From positions 62,001 to 126,000 of the forward strand of contig NZ_MZMV01000013.1 in assembly GCF_002210435.1 (NCBI RefSeq): DNA of 64,000 bases. The letters are read 5' to 3'. Below, piece by piece: positions 33,638-41,433 of the stretch (positions within the stretch are counted from its first letter, which is position 1; each line of letters starts with the position of its first letter). Below the pieces are notes generated by a model, which did not search any database, was not told where the DNA came from, and worked only from the letters and a program-made list of their open reading frames with translations. The stretch is from Micromonospora wenchangensis. GTDB taxonomy: Bacteria > Actinomycetota > Actinomycetes > Mycobacteriales > Micromonosporaceae. The position numbers were made by a program, and so were the translations under genes.

Positions 33638-33836
33638 ACCGCCATTCTTCCCGCCCCGACCGACACCGGGAGCGGGGGCCGGGCCCGGAGAGGGCGCGGG
33701 ACCGGCCCACCACGCCGGACCAGCCGGACGTGCCGTCCGTCGTCTCCGGCCACCCCACGGAGCCGGCGGCGACGAAACACCTGCGGACGGGGCAAGGTTT
33801 CCGCGCCGCCGAGCGTCTTCGGTACGGAGGTGAGCG

Positions 33837-34358
33837 GTGACCGAAGGCACCGACGGGGAGTTCACCGCGTTCGTCAACGAACGGGGGGACGCGCTGCTGC
33901 GCGTCGCGTACGCGCTGGCGGGCAGCCAGCACGCCGCCGAGGACCTGCTGCAGAACGCGCTGGCCAAGGCGTACGCCCGGTGGCCCCGGATCCGGGGTGA
34001 CGCCGAGCCGTACGTGCGCCGGATCCTCTATCACGACCAGGTCTCCGGCTGGCGACGGCTCGCCCGGCGACGTGAGGTTCCGGTGGCGGTGCTGCCGGAA
34101 CGGCCCGGCGAGCGCAACAGCAGCCACGACAGCGAGCTACGGATGCTGCTGCGCGACGCGCTCCGGACGCTGCCGCCCCGGCAACGGGCGGTGTTGACGC
34201 TGCGCTACCTGGAGGACCTCAGTGTCGAGCAGACCGCCGCGATCCTCGGCTGCCGGGCCGGCACGGTGGCCAGCCAGGCGTCCCGCGCGCTGGCCCGGCT
34301 GCGGGAGCTGGTGCCGTCCTTCGACGATCTCGTCAACAGCCCGGAGGTGAAGCGATGA
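33837..34358 (+). CDS. SigE-family ECF RNA polymerase sigma factor
   Basis: 173 aa from GTG 33837, with GGAGG 6 bases upstream. Sigma region 2: 'LLRVAYALAGSQHAAEDLLQNALAKAYARWPRI'. Region 4: 'LPPRQRAVLTLRYLEDLSVEQTAAILGCRAGTVASQASRALARLREL'. This short type belongs to the actinobacterial SigE-like ECF group (TIGR02983). It overlaps the next gene by ATGA (34355-34358), so the two are coupled and the neighbour is likely its anti-sigma or sensor. Confidence 0.93.
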   Translation: MTEGTDGEFTAFVNERGDALLRVAYALAGSQHAAEDLLQNALAKAYARWPRIRGDAEPYVRRILYHDQVSGWRRLARRREVPVAVLPERPGERNSSHDSELRMLLRDALRTLPPRQRAVLTLRYLEDLSVEQTAAILGCRAGTVASQASRALARLRELVPSFDDLVNSPEVKR

Positions 34359-35440
34359 GCCGACGGGTGGAGGACGCGCTGCGGGCCGCCGTACACGATC
34401 TCGCCGACGAGGCGCGGCCGTCGCCCCGGCTGGCCCTGGCGGCGCTGGCCCGGGGTCGTCGGCTGCGTACCCGACGCCGGGTCGCGGTGGTCGGCACGGC
34501 GGTGGTGGCGGCGGTTGCGCTGGTGGTGCCGTTCGTGCTGCTCCGGCCGGAGCGCCCGGTCCAACCGGTACGGCCCACGCCGAGTCCCACCCCCGGTACG
34601 ACGCTGCTGCCCGCCCCCGGTGCCGACTGGCCGGCCCGGCCGTTGGCGCTGCCCGGTGGCTGGGTGGTCACCGGCGGCCTGTCCGGCGGTACCGGGTACG
34701 TGCTGGACCGCACCCGGTCCCGCTACGTCCGTGCCGGCGGACACGCCGAGGTGTGGCCGGCCCCCACCGGCACGGTCACCGCCGTGCGGGACGAGCAGCG
34801 CCCCGGCCAGCTCGGTCTCGCCGACGCGGCCACCGGGAAGCTGCGCTGGCAGCGGGTCCGGGGGGCGCTGGACGTCCAGTGGTCGCCGGACGGCCGCCGG
34901 TTGGCGGTGACCGTCCTACGAAGTGGGGTGCACCGGCTCGGCGTGCTGGAGGTCGGCGGGCGGTACCGGGAGTACCGGATCGACCCGGTCAGGTACCGCT
35001 GCACCGACCACTGCGCCTTCACCTGGAGCCGGGACGGCCGGGAGGTGGCGCTGCCGTTGACCGACAGCTTCGCGCCCCGGTCCGAGCAGCTCCGCCATCC
35101 GCGCTGGGGGGTGCAGTTCTTCTCCGCCGACGACGGGCGGCCGACCCGGTTCGTGAAGATCCCCGGCGATCCGGCCGGCCCGTGGTCCTGGTCGCCCGAC
35201 GGGACCCGGGTGGTGGTCCAGGGGCAGCGGGAGCCGTTGCTGGTCGACGCGGTCACCGGCACGGTGCTCGGCACGCTCCCGGTGGCCGAGGTCGCCTGGG
35301 TCGGCGACGACCGGCTGCTCTACCGGCGGCCGGGTGGTCACCGGGACGTCGTGCTCGCCGACCCCGCCGGACACGAGCTGCAACGGTTGCCGCTGCCGCG
35401 GGAGTTGGCCGAACGGACGGTGTCCGTCGCCCCCAAATGA
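34355..35440 (+). CDS. Membrane protein with TolB-like propeller, probable partner of the ECF sigma factor
   Basis: 361 aa. The cytoplasmic N-terminus of about 45 residues ('VEDALRAAVHDLADEARPSPRLALAALARGRRLRTRRR') matches the segment that precedes the membrane helix in proteins paired with SigE-type ECF factors. One helix follows (about 47-62, 'VAVVGTAVVAAVALVVPFVLL'). The rest is extracytoplasmic, with beta-propeller-like repeats such as 'LDVQWSPDGRRLAV', 'CAFTWSRDGREVAL' and 'GPWSWSPDGTRVVV' (TolB/WD40-like). It likely senses an outside signal and holds the sigma factor. Confidence 0.75.
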   Translation: MSRRVEDALRAAVHDLADEARPSPRLALAALARGRRLRTRRRVAVVGTAVVAAVALVVPFVLLRPERPVQPVRPTPSPTPGTTLLPAPGADWPARPLALPGGWVVTGGLSGGTGYVLDRTRSRYVRAGGHAEVWPAPTGTVTAVRDEQRPGQLGLADAATGKLRWQRVRGALDVQWSPDGRRLAVTVLRSGVHRLGVLEVGGRYREYRIDPVRYRCTDHCAFTWSRDGREVALPLTDSFAPRSEQLRHPRWGVQFFSADDGRPTRFVKIPGDPAGPWSWSPDGTRVVVQGQREPLLVDAVTGTVLGTLPVAEVAWVGDDRLLYRRPGGHRDVVLADPAGHELQRLPLPRELAERTVSVAPK

Positions 35441-35449
35441 TCACGCGGG

Positions 35450-35992
35450 ATGTTGCGTCGGGTCGCTACCGTGCAGGTCGTGGCCACGGGGACGCTCATC
35501 TTTCTGATCATCGGTGGGGCGGGCGTCGGTGTGCTGGCACTCGCTCTACTCGGCGGTGAAATCCTGCATTTCGGCCATCCCGACGTCGACGGTCCGGTCT
35601 CCGTCGAGGCGGTCGCCGGTTTCCTCGGCGCGTTCGGCTTCGGCGCGGCCATCGTCAACGAACTGCTCGGCGGGGGTACCCCCGGGATGATCGCGGCGGC
35701 GGTCGGTGGCGGCACGCTCGCCGCGGTGCCCACCGCGTGGCTGGCGGGGCGGCTGAGCCGGGCGGCGCGCGACATGCGTACCGACGCCACCCCCACCCGG
35801 GATGACCTGGTCGGCGCGCTCGGCCTGGTGGTCACCCCGATCCCGGCCGGCGGCTACGGCGAGGTCCGGGTACGCGTCGCCGGCCAACCCGTGAAACTCA
35901 ACGCCCGCGCCGACCGGCCCATCCCGCTCGGCGCGCAGATCTTCGTGGTGCAGACGCTGAGCGAGACCAGCGTGCACGTCGAGACCTACTGA
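35450..35992 (+). CDS. NfeD-like membrane protein with C-terminal OB-fold
   Basis: 180 aa. Two to three membrane helices in residues 12-100 ('GTLIFLIIGGAGVGVLALALL', 'GGGTPGMIAAAVGGGTLAAVPTAWLAG') and a soluble C-terminal domain of about 65 residues ('DDLVGALGLVVTPIPAGGYGEVRVRVAGQPVKLNARAD'), an NfeD-type OB-fold. NfeD proteins work with SPFH proteins in membrane organisation, and the flotillin gene begins 28 bp downstream. Start uncertain: ATG 35450, or GTG 35471 or 35480. Confidence 0.75.
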   Translation: MLRRVATVQVVATGTLIFLIIGGAGVGVLALALLGGEILHFGHPDVDGPVSVEAVAGFLGAFGFGAAIVNELLGGGTPGMIAAAVGGGTLAAVPTAWLAGRLSRAARDMRTDATPTRDDLVGALGLVVTPIPAGGYGEVRVRVAGQPVKLNARADRPIPLGAQIFVVQTLSETSVHVETY

Positions 35993-36020
35993 CCCCTCTT
36001 CTCGCAGAGACGGAACCACC

Positions 36021-37541
36021 ATGCCTCTCCTCATCGCCATCGTCGGCGCGGTCGTCCTCGTCCTCGTCCTCGTGTTGTTCGTGCTCTCCCGGATCAAGGT
36101 GGCCGGCCCGAACGAGGCGTTCATCGTCACCGGCCGCAAGGGTCGGACCACGCAGACCGCCGACGGCGGCCGGTCCACCGACAACTCCGGCCAGAAGGTC
36201 GTGCTCGGCGCGTCGGTCTTCGTGCTGCCGGTGGTGCAGAAGCTCCAGTCGCTCGACCTGTCCAGCCGCCGCATCGACGTCGGCATCCGGGGCGCGGTCA
36301 GCAAGCAGGGCATCCGGGCCGACCTGCACGGTGTCGCCATCGTCAAGGTCGGCGGCACCGAGGACGCGATCCGCGCCGCCGCCCAGCGCTTCCTGCACCA
36401 GCAGGACGAGATCGACAACTTCACCCGGGAGGTGCTGGCCGGCGCGCTGCGCTCCATCGTCGGCCGGCTCACCGTCGAGGAGGTCATCCGGGACCGGGCG
36501 GCGTTCGCCAACGCGGTCGCCGAGGAGGCCGAGCACTCGATGACCAACCAGGGGCTGGTGCTGGACACCTTCCAGCTCCAGGACATCCTGGCCGAGGGGT
36601 CGTACCTGCAGGATCTCGGTCGGCCGGAGGCGGCCCGGGTGCTCAAGGACGCGGCCATCGCCGAGGCGCGCGCCCGGCAGCAGGCCGAGCAGGAGCGGCT
36701 GCTGGCCGAGGAGGCGATCGCCGAGGCGAACCGGAACCTGTCGCTGAAGCAGGCCGCGATCCAGGCCGAGATCGACGCCGCGAAGGCCAAGTCGGCGGCG
36801 GCCGGCCCGCTCGCCCAGGCCGAGCGGGACCAGGCGATCCTCTCCGAGCAGCAGAAGGTCGCCGAGCGCAACGCCGAGCTGAAGCAGCGGCAGCTCGACA
36901 CCGAGGTCCGTAAGCCGGCCGACGCGGCGCGGTACAAGGTGGAGCAGGAGGCGGAGGCGTCCCGCAACGCGGCGGTGCTGAACGCCGACGCGCAGCGGCA
37001 GGCCACCATCGCCGCCGCCCAGGCCGCCGCCGAGCAGGCCCGGCTCACCGGTGAGGGTGAGCGGGCCCGCCGGGCGGCGCTGGCCGAGGCGAACGCGATC
37101 GAGGGCGCCAAGGAGGGTGAGGCTGAGCAGCGGCGGCGGTCCGCGATCGCCGAGGCGGTCGAGCGGGAGGGTCAGGCCGAGGCCACGGCCATCCTGGCCC
37201 GGGGTCAGGCCGAGGCCGACGCGATGGCCCGCAAGGCCGAGGCGTTCGCCGCGTACGGCGAGGCGGCCGTGCTCGACCTGCTGGTCAAGGTGCTGCCGCA
37301 GGTGGTCGAGGCGGCCAGCGCCCCGATCGGCGCGATCGACAAGATGACGGTGATCTCGACCGACGGGGCGTCGTCGCTGACCAAGTCGGTGGCCGGCAAC
37401 GTGGCCCAGGGCCTCCAGCTCGGCTCCGACCTCACCGGCATCGACCTGGCCGGGCTGCTCGCCAAGCTGGGCGCGGCGTCGGCCGGGTCCCCGGCCAACG
37501 GCAAGCCGCCGGTCGAGGGCAGCGCGGTCGAGACCCGCTGA
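36021..37541 (+). CDS. Flotillin-like SPFH domain protein
   Basis: 506 aa. N-terminal membrane hairpin ('LLIAIVGAVVLVLVLVLFVLS'), SPFH/band-7 domain about 27-200 ('VAGPNEAFIVTGRKG', 'FVLPVVQKLQSLDLSSRRIDV', 'GIRADLHGVAIVKVGG'), then a long Ala/Glu-rich coiled coil (210-410, many 'EA' and 'AEQER' repeats), and the flotillin C-terminus ('AVLDLLVKVLPQVVEAASAPIGAIDKMTVIS'). Flotillins form membrane scaffolds that affect fluidity and protein assembly. It forms a pair with the NfeD-like gene. Confidence 0.93.
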   Translation: MPLLIAIVGAVVLVLVLVLFVLSRIKVAGPNEAFIVTGRKGRTTQTADGGRSTDNSGQKVVLGASVFVLPVVQKLQSLDLSSRRIDVGIRGAVSKQGIRADLHGVAIVKVGGTEDAIRAAAQRFLHQQDEIDNFTREVLAGALRSIVGRLTVEEVIRDRAAFANAVAEEAEHSMTNQGLVLDTFQLQDILAEGSYLQDLGRPEAARVLKDAAIAEARARQQAEQERLLAEEAIAEANRNLSLKQAAIQAEIDAAKAKSAAAGPLAQAERDQAILSEQQKVAERNAELKQRQLDTEVRKPADAARYKVEQEAEASRNAAVLNADAQRQATIAAAQAAAEQARLTGEGERARRAALAEANAIEGAKEGEAEQRRRSAIAEAVEREGQAEATAILARGQAEADAMARKAEAFAAYGEAAVLDLLVKVLPQVVEAASAPIGAIDKMTVISTDGASSLTKSVAGNVAQGLQLGSDLTGIDLAGLLAKLGAASAGSPANGKPPVEGSAVETR

Positions 37542-37550
37542 CCCGTACGC

Positions 37551-37592
37551 GACGAGGGGCCGTCCGGCGTGTGCCGGGCGGCCCCTCGCGTC
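37551..37592. terminator. Bidirectional terminator between flotillin and cca
   Basis: Long stem: GACGAGGGGCCG (37551-37562) with CGGCCCCTCGCGTC (37579-37592), with an inner CCGGC/GCCGG stem and GTGT loop. It sits between the convergent flotillin and cca genes. Confidence 0.8.
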
Positions 37593-37599
37593 GTTCAGG

Positions 37600-39057
37600 T
37601 CAGCTCAGGCCCTGCTCGGCGGCCCAGCGCCGCAGTTCCGCCTCGGCCTCGTCGCGGTCGAGCGGGCCGCGTTCCAGGCGCAGTTCCTTGAGGTGCTGCC
37701 AGGCCCGGCCGACCACCGGCCCCGGCGGCACCCCGAGCAGTTCCATGATCGCGTTGCCGTCCAGGTCGGGCCGGACCCGGGCCAGGTCCTCCTCGGCGGC
37801 GATCCGGGTGATCCGCTCCTCCAGGGCGTCGTAGTCGGCCGCGAGCTGGGCCGCCTTGCGCCGGTTGCGGGTGGTGCAGTCGGAGCGGGTCAGCTTGTGC
37901 AACCGGTCCACCAGGTCACCGGCGTCGGTGACGTACCGGCGGACGGCCGAGTCGGTCCACTCGCCCCGGCCGTAGCCGTAGAACCGCAGGTGCAGGCCGA
38001 CCAGCTTGGTGACCTGGGCGGTGACGTCCTTCGGGTAGCGCAGCGCCTTCATCCGGTTCTTGGTCAGCCGGGCACCGACCACCTCGTGGTGGTGGAAGCT
38101 GACCCGGCCGTCCGGCCCGACCGCCTTGGTGGCCGGCTTGCCCACGTCGTGCATGAGCGCCGCCATCCGCAGCACGAAGTCGCAGCCGTCCGTCTCGTAC
38201 GACACCGCGTTGCTCACCACGGTCAGGGTGTGCTCGTAGACGTCCTTGTGCTGGGCGTGCTCGTCGATGGTGAGCTTGAGGCCGGTCAGCTCGGGCAGGA
38301 ACCGGTCGGCCAGCCCGGTGTCGACCAGCAGCCGCAGCCCGGTGATCGGGTCGGCGCCGCACAGCAGTTTGGTGAACTCGTCGCGAACCCGCTCGGCGGT
38401 GATCCGGTCCAGGTCGGCGGCCATCGCCACCATCGCCGCCCGCACGTCGGGGTGGACGGCGAAGCAGAGCTGGGCGGCGAACCGGGCGGCCCGCAGCATC
38501 CGCAGCGGGTCGTCGCCGAACGACTCGGCGGGCGTACCCGGGGTACGGATGATCTTCGCGGCCAGGTCGTCCAGCCCGCCGTACGGGTCGGTGAACCGGT
38601 GGTCGGGGAGGCTGACCGCCATCGCGTTGACGGTGAAGTCCCGCCGCTTCAGGTCGTCGGTGAGGTTGGTGCCGTACTCGACGACGGGGTTGCGGCTGAC
38701 CTGGTCGTACGCCTCCGCGCGGAAGGTGGTGACCTCCAGCCGGAGGCCGTCGCGCTGGCAGCCGATGGTGCCGAACTCCCGACCGGTCTCCCAGATCGAC
38801 TCGGCCCAGCCGCGGACGATCCGTAACGTCTGCTCGGGGTGGGCGTCGGTGCAGAAGTCCAGGTCGTCGCCGAGCCGACCGAGCAGGGCGTCGCGGACGG
38901 AACCACCCACCAGGTGCAGTTCGTGGCCGGCGCGGGCGAACCGGCGGCCCAGTTCGTCGGCGACCGGCGAGACGCGGAGCAGTTCGGCGACGGCGTTGCG
39001 CTGCACGGTGGTCAGTTCACGGCGTGCGGCGGCGTGGGGTGTGGAGGCTTCGGACAT
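37600..39057 (-). CDS. cca: CCA tRNA nucleotidyltransferase with HD domain
   Basis: 485 aa. Adds or repairs the 3' CCA of tRNAs. Nucleotidyltransferase motif 'HLVGGSVRDALLGRLGDDLDFCTDAHP' with the DxD metal pair, 'RRDFTVNAMAV', 'DPYGGLDDLAAKIIRTPG' and the 'DPLRMLRAARFAAQL' (RxxR) region, then an HD-type domain ('MHDVGKPATK', 'FHHHEVVGARL'). It is the actinobacterial PcnA-type enzyme found beside murJ/mviN near the origin. It is divergent from murJ by 126 bp. Confidence 0.95.
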   Translation of the reverse strand: MSEASTPHAAARRELTTVQRNAVAELLRVSPVADELGRRFARAGHELHLVGGSVRDALLGRLGDDLDFCTDAHPEQTLRIVRGWAESIWETGREFGTIGCQRDGLRLEVTTFRAEAYDQVSRNPVVEYGTNLTDDLKRRDFTVNAMAVSLPDHRFTDPYGGLDDLAAKIIRTPGTPAESFGDDPLRMLRAARFAAQLCFAVHPDVRAAMVAMAADLDRITAERVRDEFTKLLCGADPITGLRLLVDTGLADRFLPELTGLKLTIDEHAQHKDVYEHTLTVVSNAVSYETDGCDFVLRMAALMHDVGKPATKAVGPDGRVSFHHHEVVGARLTKNRMKALRYPKDVTAQVTKLVGLHLRFYGYGRGEWTDSAVRRYVTDAGDLVDRLHKLTRSDCTTRNRRKAAQLAADYDALEERITRIAAEEDLARVRPDLDGNAIMELLGVPPGPVVGRAWQHLKELRLERGPLDRDEAEAELRRWAAEQGLS

Positions 39058-39183
39058 GGGATCGCCAGCCTATCGGGCGGGGACGGGAACCGATCCGCCG
39101 GGCGCGGGTGTCGGGTGCGGGTTGACTATGGTCATGGACGTGCGGACCGGTGCCGGCTCCGACGTACCCCGGGGAGGCTGGAG

Positions 39184-40938
39184 ATGAGCGGCGGGCTCTA
39201 CCGCAGCGCGAACGCCGCGCAGGGGGGTGACGGTCCCCGGCCGTACGACGACGGGGCTACCTTCATCTCCGCCGAGCCGTTGAACCAGCCGGGGGTGGAG
39301 GCGACCGCACCGCCGCAGGAGGTGGTCGCCGAGACCAGCGCGGCGGCGAACAGCGCGGTGATGGCGGTCGGCAGCCTGGTCAGCCGGGGCACCGGTTTCA
39401 TCCGGAACCTGATGATCGGCGCCGCGCTGGGCAGCGCCGTCGGCGACGCGTTCACCACCGCCCAGTTCCTGCCCAACCAGGTGTACGAGTTCCTGCTCGG
39501 CGGCGTGCTGACCAGCGTGCTGATCCCGGTGCTGGTACGCCGCCGCAAGGCCGACCCGGACCGGGGCGAGGCGTACGCCCAGCGGCTGCTGACCCTCGCG
39601 GTGCTGGCCCTCGCGGTCACCGTGGTGCTGGCGCTGCTGCTGGCCTCGACCCTGACCACGCTCTACGCCGGCGGCAAGAACGCGGCCTACACGGGCCTGG
39701 TCACCAACCTGTCGTACCTGATGCTGCCGATGCTGTTCTTCACCGGCGTCAGCGCGTTGATCGCGGCGGTGCTGAACACCCGGGGGCACTTCGCCGCGCC
39801 GATGTGGGCGCCGATCCTGAACAACCTGGTCGTCATCGGCACGTTCGGCCTCTACATCGCGGTGTACGGCGCGCGGGCGCTGGGCCCGGAGGAGATCGGC
39901 TGGGACCGCATCCTGCTGGTCGGCGGGGGCACCCTGCTCGGCGTGGCGGTGCAGGCGGCCGGGCTGCTGCCGGCGCTGCGCAAGGTGGGTTTCCGGTGGA
40001 AGCTGCGGTTCGACTTCCGCGAGCTGGGTCTGCGTGAGCTGGCCCGGCTCGGTGGCTGGATGTTCTGCTACGTCGCGGTCAACCAGCTCGGCCTGTTCGT
40101 GGTGGTCAACCTGCTCACCCGGGCCGCCGGGGGCGACGAGAACAACGCCGGTCTGCTGATCTACAACAACGTCTTCCTGCTGCTGATGATGGCGCACGGC
40201 ATCATCGCCGTCTCGATCATCACGGCGCTGATGCCCCGGATGAGCGCCGCCGCCGCCGAGGGCCGGTTCGCCGACGTCACCGCCGACCTGTCCCGGGGCA
40301 CCCGGATGGTGACGGCGGTGCTGGCCCCGATCGCGGTCTGCTACGCGGTGCTGGCCGGTCCGGTCTCCGTGGTGGTCTTCCGGTACGGCGCGTTCACCGG
40401 TGACAACGCGCTGGCCACCTCGCTGGTGCTGCTGGTCGCCGCGTTGGGCCTGGTGCCGTTCGCGATCAGCCAGCTGTTCACCTTCGCCTTCTACGCGCTG
40501 CCGGACACCCGTACCCCGGCGCTGGTCAACATCCCGGTGGTGATCCTGCGGGTGGCCGTGCAGATCGGGGTCTTCGTCGCCTTCTCGGCCACCTTCGCGG
40601 CGGCCGGCATGATGCTCGGCAACGCGATCTCGTACGTGGCGGCGGCGGTGCTCTCGGCGATGCTGCTGCGGCCCCGGGTGGGCCGGATCGGGTTGGGCCG
40701 GATCATGCGGACCATGGGCAAGGTGCTGGTGGCGGCGCTCGGTGCGGCGCTGGTCGGCCTGCTGGTGGTCAACCTGCTGCCCGGCGACCCGGGCAACCTG
40801 AGCTGGACGGCGGCGGCGGTGCGGCTGGTCCTCGGCGGGGTGGTGATCGGCGGGACGTATCTGGGCCTGGCGATGGTGCTGCGGATCGGCGAGATCACCG
40901 AGGTGGTCGCGATGGTGCGGCGGCGGCTCGGCCGCTGA
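39184..40938 (+). CDS. murJ: Lipid II flippase MurJ (MviN)
   Basis: 584 aa from ATG 39184, preceded by GGGGAGG with 6-base spacing. Fourteen predicted helices of the MATE-like/MviN fold: 'NSAVMAVGSLVSRGTGFIRNLMIGAALG', 'TAQFLPNQVYEFLLGGVLTSVLIPVLVRR', 'FFTGVSALIAAVLNTRGHFAAPMWAPILNNLVVIG' and 'FAFYALPDTRTPALVN' are family hallmarks. It moves lipid II across the membrane for peptidoglycan synthesis. In M. tuberculosis the orthologue carries a fused pseudokinase; here that part is the next gene. Confidence 0.95.
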   Translation: MSGGLYRSANAAQGGDGPRPYDDGATFISAEPLNQPGVEATAPPQEVVAETSAAANSAVMAVGSLVSRGTGFIRNLMIGAALGSAVGDAFTTAQFLPNQVYEFLLGGVLTSVLIPVLVRRRKADPDRGEAYAQRLLTLAVLALAVTVVLALLLASTLTTLYAGGKNAAYTGLVTNLSYLMLPMLFFTGVSALIAAVLNTRGHFAAPMWAPILNNLVVIGTFGLYIAVYGARALGPEEIGWDRILLVGGGTLLGVAVQAAGLLPALRKVGFRWKLRFDFRELGLRELARLGGWMFCYVAVNQLGLFVVVNLLTRAAGGDENNAGLLIYNNVFLLLMMAHGIIAVSIITALMPRMSAAAAEGRFADVTADLSRGTRMVTAVLAPIAVCYAVLAGPVSVVVFRYGAFTGDNALATSLVLLVAALGLVPFAISQLFTFAFYALPDTRTPALVNIPVVILRVAVQIGVFVAFSATFAAAGMMLGNAISYVAAAVLSAMLLRPRVGRIGLGRIMRTMGKVLVAALGAALVGLLVVNLLPGDPGNLSWTAAAVRLVLGGVVIGGTYLGLAMVLRIGEITEVVAMVRRRLGR

Positions 40939-41433
40939 CCCGCAGGCCAGTCCGCGGCCGGGCAGGGGACACGCAGGGTGAACGAGGATCACCAGCCTGG
41001 GGACACGCCTGTGGATAACTTGGTGATTGCCCGCTCAGTCACCGTAAAGGGCTGTGGATAACCAACCGTAAGGCTGAGCATGTACGACCGTTCGGGGGGA
41101 ACCAGACCTGCCGGCACCGGATAGTTCCCGGCGGGTGGCCCGGAGGTCGACGGTTTGCGACGGGCGTCTAGATTGGCCAGTACATGTGTCAGCAACGTGG
41201 GAGAGAGCGGCTTTAAACGGACTTACCACCGCATATGCGACAGGCCGTCGAGCGCGGCGGGAAGATGACATGTCGGTATGACGGGCGGTCCGGGTAAGGT
41301 CGCTGTCGACGGACACGGCAGGTGGCCGACGCCCGAGTCGACGCCGCCGGTCGGTTCCAGCGACGGCGGAGCGGGAAGCCACATGCCCAGCAGCGCGGGT
41401 CCATCGATCGACACGATCACCGAGGGAGGACGG
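40939..41433. other. Promoter region between murJ and the pseudokinase gene
   Basis: About 495 bp. It contains two perfect DnaA boxes (listed separately) and a GGTGA/TCACC inverted repeat around 41021-41043. The pseudokinase frame is open from ATG 41278, so part of this stretch could be coding if an upstream start is used. Confidence 0.55.
41010..41061. promoter_or_regulatory. Two perfect DnaA boxes downstream of murJ
   Basis: TGTGGATAA at 41010-41018 and again at 41053-41061 (reverse complements of TTATCCACA), 43 bp apart and in the same orientation, about 21 kb from oriC. Confidence 0.7.
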
